Assembly: GCA_943736015.1 (NCBI GenBank)
Contig: OX031063.1
Coordinates: 19,327,501 to 19,391,500 of the forward strand
From: Tridacna crocea
Lineage: Eukaryota; Mollusca; Bivalvia; Cardiida; Cardiidae
Reading direction: 5' to 3'
Length of the DNA stretch: 64,000 nucleotides
Positions 22,234 through 36,000 of the stretch are shown piece by piece. The notes beneath the pieces are model-generated. The model was not told where the DNA came from, did not search any database, and saw only the letters and a program-made list of their open reading frames with translations. Positions within the stretch are counted from its first letter, which is position 1, and the number at the start of each line of letters is the position of its first letter. A program made the translations under genes and the position numbers.

Positions 22234-23384
22234 AGACACCTATTGTAGACTGAAAAGTAACTCGGTAGGCCAATGTGTTCATCAGATCTTTGTACATCAT
22301 GTCATTTCAGATAACTCACTTGTAAATAGCAAATTGAATAAATGAAAATGAATAAAAATAATTAAAATCTTTTCAACCAAGGGGTTCCATTTTCATTTTA
22401 GAAACTTCTCAGAAGAGAATAACAGAATTATTTCCGCAACCTTTCTCCATGAAATACGAATACATGTATGTACATGTAGTTGTTTTATTATGGGTATGCT
22501 AGTCAACTGACAGCTTGTTGAGACCTTTCCAAACACTCCCATATTTTCAATCCAGGCAGAGGCAAGAGAACTGGTGATCGTCATTTTTCGCTTTTCTCAA
22601 TTACGCGTCTAGTTATTCAAAGATACTTCTAAGATAAATGCCATATTCAAGCTACAATAAATTTTTGCAAATGCTTTCAATATTGACATGTTCATAGACC
22701 CAGATCCATCTAAGGACATGTTAATACTGTAATTGCTTTTTAAGACAATTCAATTAGGCTCGGGTTACACAGCATAATTGTCTTGACATAAATCAACCAA
22801 TATTTGCTATACACCAACCAAACAGCTTTAAAAGTACAATATTTTAGTCACTTTAGCAGATAGGGTAGAGTCCATCACTTCAGCAGTTAGAGCAGAATCC
22901 ATACAGCTGTACTCATCAACTAGTATACAAAGATGTTTGATTCTGAAGTCTGTGGTGCTTTGTCTTGGCCACTATAATGGTTACTGTTGTAATTTGAAAT
23001 TAGAATTTAAATTGTACTTGTTTGTGGATACTGTCCTAGGTGGCTCAGTAGCACGAACACTTCAAGTTTTGTAGTACAATTGGCTTCTTTTGTAGGAATT
23101 GATCACCACTGGACATTATTTCTACTGATTACTTTGAAATGCAGCTAGTGGCATGGATAGAATGTTGTGCATGATACAAATTAAGAATCTGTAGAAAAGC
23201 CTAGATAGGTGTTGTTGTTAATCTTACATCAAGGAGATAATGTTTAAACAGCTGGCAGACTGAATTTATCCCATCATCTGTGTTACAACTTTCAAGAAAC
23301 AATAGTATTGTGAAACCTCCAAACATCCTGTAACTTGATAAGCTAATAATGCTATGGGATTGACCCTTATCAAGAATTTGTGTT

Positions 23385-23609
23385 TTAATCCTTTACCAAA
23401 CTATACCTGGTTTTAACAACCAGGAGATAGAAGCCTTTTGAAACAATGTGGAAAAAGTAGAAAATGCTGGTTATCAGCATTTTCTACTTTGCCCACAAAG
23501 TTTCTACCCTGCTGGAAACAATTTTCAATTTTTGAATTACATGTAATTTGTCTGCAAATGGTTTCAATTTGGAGCAGTCTCAAATTTTGTTGTTTGGTAA
23601 AGAGGTAAT
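23385..23609 (+). repeat. Family A MITE
   Basis: TTAATCCTTTACCAAAC to TTTGGTAAAGAGGTAA. The hairpin is gtagaaaatgctggttatca with its complement. Confidence 0.85.
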
Positions 23610-23729
23610 GGCCCATAGGTAAATGGTATTGGAAATATCACTTTAATACATTGACTGGGTCACTTGGAAACATGGAATATAAAAAGAGATACAGGGTAAT
23701 CGAACAATAAACAGTGACACATATCCAGT

Positions 23730-26700
23730 ACATGTTTTTATTGTTTTATTTATATTTCAAATATTTAGTGTAAAAAATTGACACAAAACTAGTTCGCAAG
23801 ACAACATAAAACTGGCTATGGTACCATTAACACTCATCATGACGTCACGAAAAGTAAAATAACACAATTGGAAGACATACAGAATTTCTTCTGTTAAGAT
23901 TTCGAAAAAAAAAAAAGGCTTGAATATGTTTAAGATGTACCAGGAAGGAAGTATTTTAGTTTGTCCTTTTCATACTTATCAAGGCCAGCACCTATATCCC
24001 TGCAAGTTTCTCTACCAATATACCATGCTACTCTTAAAGCTACTACCAGTACTCTCTTTTCTAACTGCATTTAATACATGCACACATTGTTCATGAATCA
24101 CTATGTATATAGAAACATGGTTAAGTACTTGGACCGACATTTGTGTGGAAATTTAAAAAAGAAAATGCATTTGTCTACATAATTTTTCTTCAGGGATTTT
24201 GAAAAGATATTTACATACTAAGAAGACAAACACTAGAAACAAATACAAAGGCACACATATAGATACTTGCAAATACATAAAAAGAGATTCCATAAGCAAC
24301 TTCAAAAAATAATGCAACTTCATTTACTTTATCATATATTCTGCCAGAAAATGTTTTTTTCAAACATTTGTTTTTTTCTATAATTGTAAAGCTTCTACAT
24401 GGGCAGGACATGATGGCTTTTCTGTACGATGATATATGTAAATCTTTCAACAATTGACCCATACAACCAATTTGCAGCCAATGACTAGAACATCCATGCA
24501 AAATCATGTTAATCAATCAGAGATATGGTTTAGTTTACACCAGAACAAATGTCAAAAACTTGAACACAAAATAAGATATTGTCACTTGTAATTTCATCTT
24601 TAATAGTAATGTTTTCAGAAGTGCTTGGCTGTTAGACGAAAAAAGTTCACCTCACCAAGTTAAATGTGTTCAAACACACAGAGATGAAAAGAATATTGGA
24701 AACCCTAGCTGTCAGCACAGATCAAGATCAGACTGAACACTACATGCAATTAATATTGAATCTACATACATGTAGTATTACATCTTTATAAAAATGCTGG
24801 CGAAAATTGCCTTTGAGGTGCTATCAATGGGTATTGGGGACAATACTACAGATTCCATGTACATGTATTCAGTACTGTCAAAATTTTTTCATGATTATGA
24901 CTGAGGTCTTAATAATATATGTTGATGATTGTCTATCATATGTACTGGTTGAAGGCAGTGATACAGAAAGAAATACATATAGTTATAATACGATTACTTA
25001 TAATTAACATAAGAATACAACTATGATTACAAAAATACAACAAATAATAAAAGGCATGCATGAAGTGTGTATCATTTTACTTTTTGGACAAATTTCTATT
25101 TGCTGCTTATCTCTAAGCCTGGTGGTAATTGACGTACTTGACAGCTATCATTTAATCCTTGAAATGCTTTTCACAAGGCATTCTTGGTACTAGCAACATT
25201 GAAACTCCTTTTTTAGGATCTTAATTTCAACATGTATATCAGGTTTATGTGGCAATTTAGAGGTTAACATTCCAAAACATGTTGCACGACATACATCAGG
25301 AAAGCATTGTTCAAGATATGGTTAATCTATATACTCTGTATGTAGGAAAAACACCAATACCCTAAAAATACATTCTGTGACACAGTATTGGCTAGACAGG
25401 CATAATGTATCATCATTTTACTGACATTTTTAATAGTTATTGATGGTAATAGTAATCATATACATGATATAACTTATCTTTAGAGGTTTTACTTGTAGGA
25501 AATATATATATTCTTATCTCTTTGCCAAACTATTCCTTCTTTAAAAATTTAAAGGCTCATTCTATCATTTGCACCAATTTGATATTTGATCAACAAATGA
25601 AAACAGAGACAACTAAAGAAAAGTAGTCGGGCAGAGTAAAATATTTGTTTATCCTTGACTACACAATCCTGTCTTTTAACAAACTTTAGCAAGAAGCCTT
25701 CTTTAAACATTGTGAAAAGGAGACAATACTGGTAACAAGCATTGTCTTCCTTTTTCCGCAATGTTTTGAAGACAAAGTCTATGATTTAAGCCACAATTGG
25801 ATTGACATCTGCAAATGCTGTCAATTTAGGAAAAGTCCACAATTTTCTTGTCTGGAAATGAGTTAAACTGTAATTCAAGATTGGCCTTTAAACTGACATA
25901 GCTCTGGTAAATTTTGTATTCAAAAAGAAGAAAAGATCTTGAGCATCTTTGAATGATTAAGTGGTATTCTGTATATGCAAAGTTAATGATATCCTGAACA
26001 ACAAGTTATTACACATGAAAGTTAAATGCGTAGCTATTCAAGGCAAGCAAGCACTAGCAATTCACAACTTTAACTCAGAACAAAATCAGTCATATATTGC
26101 ACATAACAGGTATAATTCATTAAAAAGAGTGTTTTACTGATAAGTTCTTTGCAAAACTAGTTTTCAGTCAATCTCTCCTTACTGTTCTTTCAGAAGTATT
26201 TGCCTTTTCCAAAGAACAAATACTCACTAAATAAACTTGTACATGTATGCTAACTTTGATAGGATGTCATCACAAACTAATAATGCTCCTAAGCCGGTCT
26301 CTAGCTACTCTAATAAAAAACAAAGCTGTACAACTAAAATGCATATCTGGTACACATCTGGTTATCCTTCATATCAAGGTGACCAGTAGTATGACATTCA
26401 TATAAATCTAAAATTTGACACGTTGAACTTTTTTACCTAAATAAATAATGAACATATGAATTAGCAGTACATGTACAAGTATTCAAGTCTTTTTCAATGA
26501 CTATTTCAAATACTTTAGATTTAGAGCATTCTTACAAGGGTTATTCCTGACAACAGAAATGAAAAACCTTTGATTTCTAAATGTTAGTTTCCAAATTGGT
26601 GGTAAAGATGTTGATTGGATTACCCTGAAAAAAATTCCTGACTTTTTCACTGACATCTTAAAAAGTGGATTATAAAGATCACAAGAAAAATAATCTAAAA

Positions 26701-26869
26701 GTAGACACACAGACAAATGTGACAATTGAGAAATTGCTGTAGAATCAGGATTCCTATGTTTTCCAAATGATTTTCAGGTAAACCAAGCATCATTGTCCAC
26801 GAAAGCCATCTACATGAAGAAAATGTGACAGTGGTCTTGAACACATAATACAGAAGAGAATTTTGTTGT
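23730..26869 (-). other. Probable long septin 3'UTR
   Basis: About 3.1 kb follows the septin stop on the minus strand. It is markedly poor in MITEs (one decayed copy at 25655-25866) compared with everything around it. It ends in a minus-strand AATAAA at 23745-23750. No splice-compatible coding segment was found in it. The extent is inferred, and earlier polyadenylation is possible. Confidence 0.35.
25655..25866 (+). repeat. Family A MITE, old copy
   Basis: Right end GGAAATGAGTTAA; the shortened hairpin has paired acaatact/agcattgt stretches. Confidence 0.65.
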
Positions 26870-27022
26870 TTATTTCTTCTTCTTGCCGAGAGTCTGGGTC
26901 TGATAGCTTGCTTTCCTTTGACTGAATAGGTTCATTTCATCTTCCAGGCGCTTCTTGCTGTCTTCAATCTTCTTCTTTTGATCAGCATGCTGTTTCTTCA
27001 AACTGTCGAAGCTGGCATGAAG
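26870..27022 (-). CDS. Septin exon 11 (terminal)
   Basis: It continues the coiled coil ([20 protein letters not shown]) and ends in a basic KKKK-TAA tail like other members of the group. Confidence 0.95.
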   Translation of the reverse strand, partial: LHASFDSLKKQHADQKKKIEDSKKRLEDEMNLFSQRKASYQTQTLGKKKK

Positions 27023-30000
27023 CTGAAACAGATAAAAGAAATCATGGTTTTAAGACCGCATTATAATTCTTCTCAATACTTCAACCCTATACCAAACAGT
27101 CCAATTTTAAATGACCCCGAGGAAAAGATGTTTAGAAAACAAGGAGGGAATAAGAGAAAAATACTGCTACCTACCATCTCTGAGACAAACTCACTAAAGC
27201 CTACTTCTTAAATACATTAAATATGAAAGGGTCAAATGGATTCAAACATACAACCTTTGAAACAGACACCATCTGTATTACAGACTGAAATACTGCTGAT
27301 TGGCATTACTGACAAACATTCTTCTGAATGTACATGTAGTTTAAATCTGATGGTAATATTTCATCTGCTTTTTCTGTATTATGACAGAATTCTACAGACT
27401 ACATATTTACCTCTTTCTCAGCTTCTTTCAGTTCTGCTTCCTTTTCCTTCACCTTGATCACAAATGTCTGTCTCATTTCTTCCTCTTTCTTCTGTAACTC
27501 TGCCATGTGTTCTTGTCTCTTTTGCTCATAGGTCTCCGACAAGCTAGATTTAATAAATGTATAAAAAGTATTTAACTCATTACCAAACGACAATATTTTA
27601 GATTTGTCCAAATTGAAAGCATTTGCAGACGATATAATGTAAGTGACTGAAAATTTGAAATTTGTTTTGTGAAAGGTAGAAAAAATTGTGGGAAAAGGAG
27701 AAAATGCTGGTTACCAGCAATTTTTCCTGTTCCCACAATGTTTTCTAAAGGCTTCTTTCTCAGGGGCATCAAAAGTAGGGATTGTGTGGTAATGGATTAA
27801 ATACTTTATCTTCACACAAAAAAGCTATTATTGATATGCTAACAAATGTAACAACCACCTTAACTTTGAGAGTCACTGATAAGTTGCATAATTTCTGTAA
27901 ATGTATAAAGAGCTAAAACCTTGTACCGTACAAGGTGCAGACCAGACTAAATCAATCAAAAATAAACACATTCTGTGAGAGTTTGCCCCAGCTTGTCTAA
28001 TCTTTCTTCGTAGGACACCTGATTAAGTCAATGCACCACATGTAAATGTAGGACAAATAACATATTTTTCAACACAGCCTCAATCTCTGTGAGTCTTGTG
28101 GGGAGATTCAGATACACATGTATTTCAAATGCACTCCTTATCAAACCTAGTCTGTTCAATGAAAAAATTCCGAGAGAGCAACTTGAAACATATGGCTTTA
28201 AGGTCCCAAGTCGATGTAAAATGACTACATTCCATAACCAGTAAGAGCCTATGGCAGTAGAACAGTGGAGACAAATGCACATTCTCTTTAAGTCGCAACA
28301 GTGTCCAAAATTAAACAAGGGTGTTAAAAAGCATCTAAATTTAACTTAAATCATTTAGCATTACAGAAATTATTGAGAAGATGACACTATTTTATACAGT
28401 CGGTTAAGGTCAGTTGCTGGTATGAAAATAACATACAAAATCAGATATAAATTAAAACGAAGAAGCAAACAACCTGTCAAATTTTGTTCTTATTAACCCT
28501 TTACTCCATAGATACTCATTTCTATGCATTGGTTGTAGGAGCCTTTGGAAAACATAGTGGCAAAAGGTGAAATTGCTCATGAAGAGCAATTTCACCTTTT
28601 GCCACAATGTTTTCTATGCTATCAAAAGGTGTCATAATTATACACATAAGAAACAGCTTCATCCTTGCTGCTATTTAGGGTCACTTAGAGATACCATAGA
28701 AATACCTTATGGGGTAAAGGGTTAATTAATTGTTCTATCACTGACTAACACTTGGACCATCCGTACATTAATTGATTGTCATCTTTTCAATAATTTCAAT
28801 ACTTTTAAATGATGTAAATTAAATCATATTTTAGGCCAGTATTGTTTACTTTTGGCCTTTATAGGGCCTTTAATATATCAGATGCTGGTTTTCATTTTAA
28901 GGAAAAAAGTTTTCATAAACACACTACAGGTAGAGTGAGAAACAGTTTGCTTTGCTGTATGTCTTTTCTATGTAACTAAGAGACAGCAGAGTTCCCATGT
29001 ACTGAAGAAGTCATTACCTTTTACTTTCTCCATCTGAGAAGCCCATATGCTCCAGTTTATGTCGACGGTAGAGTTCATAATGTTTTCCATGAGTGGTCTC
29101 CCTTAGATCTTCCATATTGGTCCTTATCAACATTTCTCGCAGCTTCACAAAGTCACAATGGTTCTCATTTTCAACTGTCAAATAAAGTTAACACAGTTCA
29201 TTTTCACACCTCAATTAAATTTCGTATTTTAATATGTCTCTAAAATAATAGAAAATATTGAAGTAAAAGAGAAAATATTACTTAATGAGACTTGTTTTTT
29301 TTTTTAAAAATTCACTAAAATCTTCAAATCTCGGGATAGTTTGCTAAAGAGTTAAGAAAGAGATTGTACCTTGAACAGTTCCCCATGGATACTGCCTGGC
29401 TTTCACCATTTTGTTCCCAATCTTCACCTCATCACTGGATCCAACTACTGCAAATGGCAGGTGACCCTAGAAATAAAGAAACTAAAATATCAGCAATTTC
29501 TGTGCCCCCCCCCTCCCCAAACCCTTACTCTAATGAATAACTCCCTCAAGATAATGCATATTCAGTCATCTATGATACTTATCCAGTCAACTGTGATCAT
29601 TATCAAGACAAACATTCTGAAAAAGCTTAATTTAAATTACGACAAAGTATAAGCTGCAGTCTAACAGTAAGTTAGTACATCATTAATACTTACATTCATT
29701 GCATTATTTGTATCTGCTACAGTTTGGTCATCAGTAGGGAAATGATAAATCTGGACTCCATTCGACTGAAGCTCAGCCATGATCTGAGAGAAAAAAGAGA
29801 AACATGTTTAAGTTAAGATGATGGTTCAGTGATGTAAGAGAAATATAGTGCTGCAGATATGAAATGTCTAGAACTTGGTAGGGAATAACTAGTAAGTTCT
29901 TCACCCCCCAAAAAAAGTGAATTATAAGGATTTTCAACTACTTAAACCAACTTAGTGTTGAAATAATTTCAAGAAAGCGACTCTTTAGCCCATTACCACA

Positions 30001-33000
30001 CAATCCCGACTTTTGACGACCCTGAGAAAAGAGCCTTTAGAAAACATTGTGGGAAAAGGAGAAAATGCTGGTAACCAGCATTTTCTCCTTTTCCCACAAT
30101 GTTTACTACTCTTCACAAAACAGATTTCAAATTTTCAGTCACTTTTATTTTTGTCGTCTGCAAATGCTTTTGATTTGGACAACCCTAAAATGTTGTCGTT
30201 TGGTAATGAGTTAACTGAAAATATTTCTTAAAAAATAAACCTATAGTTTTATTCTTGTAAATTGTTCATTTTCATCTTCTGTTCAATTGGTATCATAAAA
30301 AGAAAGTCTACTATCTTTGTTCCTTAAAATATTTTCATTTTTGCATACATATTTCTTCCAAGATTGTTTCCTGTGGTCAGTCATTTCAACAAGAGAAATG
30401 TGTAATTTTCTCCAATAGACAATTGTCACACTGGGCTTCTGAACCTTTTTTCAGTCGTATGTATAACAACAGAAAAATTTATTGGTTGTGACTGTAACTG
30501 TCTCTGGGCATTAGTCTGCAAATCAAATTATAAGCAGCCTTAACCGATTACCACACAATCCCTACTTTTGACGCCCCTGAGAAAGAAGCCTTTTGAAAAC
30601 ACTGTGGGAAAAGGAGAAAATGCTGGTAACCAGCATTTTCTCCTTTTCCCACAATGTTATCTACCCTTCACAAAACAAATTTCAAAATTTCGGTCATTAT
30701 TATTTTGTTGTCTGCAAATGCCTTTGGTTTGGACAAACTTAAAACTTTGTTGTTTGGTAATGGGTTAACCCTTTCCCAAAACGACAAACTTTCGGACTAG
30801 ACCAAATTGAAAGCATTTGCAGATGATAATTCAAGTCTTGCTGAAAACAATATTTCTGTCTATGATATGGAAGAAAACATTGTGGGAAAAGGAGAAAATG
30901 CTGGTTACCAGCATTTTCTCCTTTTCCCACAATGTTTTTAAAAGGCTACTATTCCAGACCCGTAAAAACTAGGGATTGTTTGGGAGAGGGTTAATAAAAC
31001 CTGTGAGAATGCTTCATACCTTGGCTTTAAATTTCTGTAGCTCAGCCTTGGTGATGGTGTCAGCTTTGGCAATTATAGGTATAATGTTTACTTTGTTATC
31101 TAGTTTCTTCATGGTCACTAAATCTAAGGCCTTCAACCTGGAAAAAAAATTCTTTGGTTCATTTCTTTGGTTCACTTAAATTTAACTCTTTACCAAACAA
31201 TATAATTTTAGACTTGTCCAAATTGAAAGTATTTGCAGACGAAAAGATAAATTTGACTCAAAAATATATTTTTTTTTTCTAGCAGGGTAAAAAACATTGT
31301 GGGAAAAGGAAAAAATGCTGGTTACTTTTTTCTTCTTTACCACATAATCTGAACTTTTAACAACCCTGCAGTAAAGATCTTTTCAAAACACTGTGGAAAC
31401 AGAACAAAATGCAGGTAACCAGGATTTTCTCCTTTTCCCACAATCTTTTTATTCTTCCCAAAACAAATATTTCAATTTAATTTTTCAGTCACATTTATTT
31501 TGTTGTCTGCAGATGCCTGAATTTGGACTCGTCTAAAGTTTTGTTGGTTGGTATGAGTGAACTCTATACCACACAATCCCTACTTTTAATGACCCTGAGA
31601 AAGAAAGCCTTAGAAAACATTGTGGGAAAAGGAGAAAATGCTGGTAACCAGCATTTTCTCCTTTTCCCACACTGCTTTCCACCCTTTCCAATTCAAATTT
31701 CAATGTTTGATTCACATTTATTTTGTCATCTGCAGATGCTTTCAATTTGGTCCTGTGGTAAAATACAAGGAGGATTTTGAAAAAATAAATTAAGAGTGTG
31801 GGAGACTAGTCTTAACCAGCAATTTCTCCTTTTGTTTTCTAAGCTAAAAAAACTAATCCCAGAATTGCAGTCATGTTATTTTTTGTGTTTTATGGGTATG
31901 TTATGCTTTAAGTTTCGATAAATTTAAATTTTCATAGTGTGTTAAAAAGTTGAACTACAAAAAAAAATCAGTAAGTGTTCAAATCATTTCAACACAGATT
32001 GGCTTGCATATCACTCTAGGGAGGGCAACCCCGGCCAAGAGATGATACTCGTAAAATAGGTCTTTGGATATTGTAGATGAAAACTTACGAATGTCCAGTT
32101 GGTGCAATGAAGTACAAACAAGCATGGATCCTACTGTCATGGTAGTTATGTAGAGATCTTTTGATCTTCAGCTCCTCAGATAGATAGGCTTCAAATTGTG
32201 AATCTATATAATCCACAATGGATTTCCAGCTATAAGTAAAAACAAAAAAATATATAAGCGGCTTTCTATCAAAAGGGGGTTTCAACGTTTCTCATTGATG
32301 CCATTATACTAAGCAAGTTATCATATTATGTAAAGGATCAATAAAATAAAGATTGCCTAGCAACCGACTGATCAATGAGATAGAATGGTCCATGGACATA
32401 CAGAAACTTTATAAATAGAAACAAGTTTCAACACTGGTCAGCCTGTGCAGGCTAACCTGGGTGAATACTTTTTGCAGATGCATTAAACCCCTTTTTCAGA
32501 GAGCATGGCCCCTTTGACAGGGACGCACATTTTTGTATGGACAGTATCACATAGTAAATGATCCTATAAAATGACTGAATTGATCCATAGCAGTGTCACA
32601 CATTCCCAAGTTTTAATGATCATACGGATAGGCCTTTTGAAAACATTGAGGGAACTGGAGAAAATGCTGCTTATCAGCATTTTCTCCTTTTCACACAATG
32701 TTTTCAAAATGCTTCATCCTCAGGGATACTGACTGTAATGAAAGGAAATGATCAATCATTTGTAACCAGAAGTTACTCTTTCTCCTTTCATTTTTTCCAA
32801 AGGTTTCAGTTTCTGTAGAAACTACAATGTTACAGTAATCTGTTGTTGTTTTTTCTCTCACACATTTTGTAAATCATTATGATCTTTATGCTAAGTTACA
32901 TTTACCTGTCTTCCTTATTGATTTGATCCCCAAAACCAACACTGTCCACAATTCTCAACTTCAGTCTAACATTGCTCTCTTGAAGTTCTGGTGAATTTAA

Positions 33001-36000
33001 AAAAAGAAAAAAAATAAACAAAATCCTACAGAGAATTATATCTGTCTGTTTGAATGGGCATAAAATTACTTTCAACATTACTTTGTTAATTCACACTACG
33101 AAACAGGAAAGAAACATTTTCCTTTTCCTCTAATGTTTGTCTAATGTGCAATATGCAACTATAAAATAGCCTGTGCAGGGGTGCTTAAAAAATCTGAAGG
33201 AATATAATATTACACAATCAAATCTGTACACAAATCAGAGACAGAAATAAAATTGTACCAAAATCCTTGTCAGTAACCTTAATATAACCTTCAGTTATAG
33301 AATGATATAGGAAATATTCAAGAAAACTGGAAACTTCAAAAAAATATTTATATATTTTCCTCTAAAATTATAGTCCGAGGTGTGCATGAAAAATGTAGCA
33401 CATACAAACCATATTCATTACAAAAAAATATTTATCAATCTATCAATATGAAACTGATTAAAGTTTTATAAAACATTAAACCTAAATTTTATATACCGAA
33501 AGTATGTAAACTTTAAATCCAAACTGTTACATACCATAAGTATTTGCCTTCAGTTTCACACCAGGCAGATCATGTGTTGAGGGGGTAGAATCAAAATGGG
33601 TGTTGAACAGGGTATCCATGAGGGTAGACTTACCCACCCCAGTCTCTCCTACAATAGACATACATACATACATAATAAAGTGATGTAAGAATACACAAGG
33701 GTCTCAGTGTCAAAGTATTTTCAGATCCCTTGATTTGCTATCCTACCTATTTACCAAATGAAAGAATTTAGACTCTGCCAAACTTTTGCAGATGACAAAA
33801 TAGAAATTGGCTTAAATGAAGCATTTTGTCCAAAGCAAAGAAAAAGGCATCAAGTAAAAAGGCGTAGAGGAAAAAGCAGAAAATACTGGTTACCAGTATT
33901 TTCCCCTTTTTCACAAAGTTTTCAAATGCAGTTTTCCTCAGGTCTTTAAAAGTAAAAATTGTGTCGTAAAGGCTCAATTCTTCAAAATGCAACAAAAATG
34001 TGCTTGTACACTTGTCCAGATTGAAAGCATTTGCATATATCAATTTAAACCAGGTACAAATGATGGAACTTGTCTTTTGAAACAGTAGAAAACATTGTAG
34101 TTGCTAGCATTTTCTCTTGTACAGAGTTAAAACAGAAAATCAGGTTACAGCATTGGCAAAAAGGGGTTTAACCCATTACCACACAATCCCTACTTTTGAT
34201 GCCCCTAAGAAAGAAGCCTTTTGAAAACACTATGGGAAAAGGAGAAAAAGCTGGTAACCAGCATTTTCTCCTTTTCCCACAGTGTTTTCTAACCTTCCCA
34301 GAACAAATTTCTATTTTCTTGTCACCTTTATTTTGTCATCTGCAAATGCTTTCAATTTTCTTCTAAAATTTTCTCGTTTGGTAAAGAGTTAACCCTTTAC
34401 CAAACGACAAATTTTAGACTCTTCCAAACTGAAAGAGTTTGCAGACGACAATTTTAACTTCCATAACAATGGCAGAAAATTATCCGAACGGACAGAAAAC
34501 ACTGTGGGAAAAGGAGAAATTGCTCGTTACGAGCAATTTCTCCTTTTCCCACAGTGTTTTCAAAAGACATGCACTGCAGACACATAGAAACAAGGGCTTA
34601 TTCGGGAAACGGTTAATGTATCTCTGTAATACATCTTATTAAGCATATGAATCCGTGAAATCTATTTCGTCTTACAACTGACTGAATCATGGGATTGACT
34701 AGTCCTTCTACATGTGAAAATTGACCAGTATCAAGAACTTTTGACGACAACTGCAAATTGCGCTGGCTGACCTAGGTTGATACTTTTTTTTTTTCAAATG
34801 CATGAAGTTTCCTTTTCACAGAGCATTGCTCAAATTTGTGTTTAAATCTTTACCAAACAACAAAATCAAAGTTGGTTCTTTTTCAATGCACTTGAAGATG
34901 CCAAATAAATGTGGTTAACAGCATATCCTCCTTTTCCTACAATGTTTTCAAAAGCCTTGATCCTCGGGGTTTTAAATCATGGGTCTGTTTGGTGAAGGGA
35001 TAATGACAATGAGGAAAAAATCATCAGAAAAAAAAGATTATTATCTGCATTTTTGTTTGATGAAAGAAAGCTTTTTACCAAAAACTTTTTACCACACAAT
35101 CTTCAGTTTCAAGACATTTGAACTGAAGAAAGAAGGTTTTAAAAACATTGTGGGAAATGAAGAAAAGGCTGGTAACCAGCATTTTCTCCCTTTTCCTCAT
35201 TGTTTTGTATCTAATAATAGAAGTTAAGCTTATTTGTATCAATTTTGAAATTGTCGTCTACAAATGTTTTGAAGTCCAAATACATGTAGTCAAAATCTGT
35301 AGTTTGGGAAAGGCTTGGAGAGACCTATTTTGTAAGCCGAGTCTCATTTTATTAGTCATGAACATAATGGTTCCAATATGGACTAGTCTGGTAGGCGGAT
35401 AAATAAATAATGGCCTACAGTAACACACACAGAACTTTAAGTAATGACTTACCCAGACATAGAATGTTAAAACAGAAACCCTGGGCCACTGACTTGTTGA
35501 CAAGCTGGTCTGGTAAACTGTCAAATCCAACATGGCCGCTCAAGTTCAGGTTCCTATTGGATTTATCACCTGTAGCCCTGCTGGCTGGAGGTGGAGGCTG
35601 AAAACATGGAAGCAGTCATTACTTTTGAGTTATTAGTATACAAAACCAATCAACATTTGAAGGCAGTTTCAGCAAAGGTTTCTTTCATCATCTATGTAAT
35701 TATAAAAGTGAACCACGCTCTTGCAATGGAAGGTTTAAGGCATCCCCCATGATCAAAGATATCAGGCAAGTCATCACATGATGATAGACCGATGAAATTC
35801 ATTCGTGTTTCTTTGGCACACGAAAGGATAACCTGGAAAAGAATACATTAACCCTTTACCGGACAATCCCGATTTTAACGACCCAGTGAAAGAAACCTTT
35901 TGAAAATATTGTGGGAAAAGGAGAAAATGCTGGTAACCAGCATTTACTCCTTTTCACACTCAGTTCTCTCTCCTTTCAATCACAAGTTCAATTATAAATT

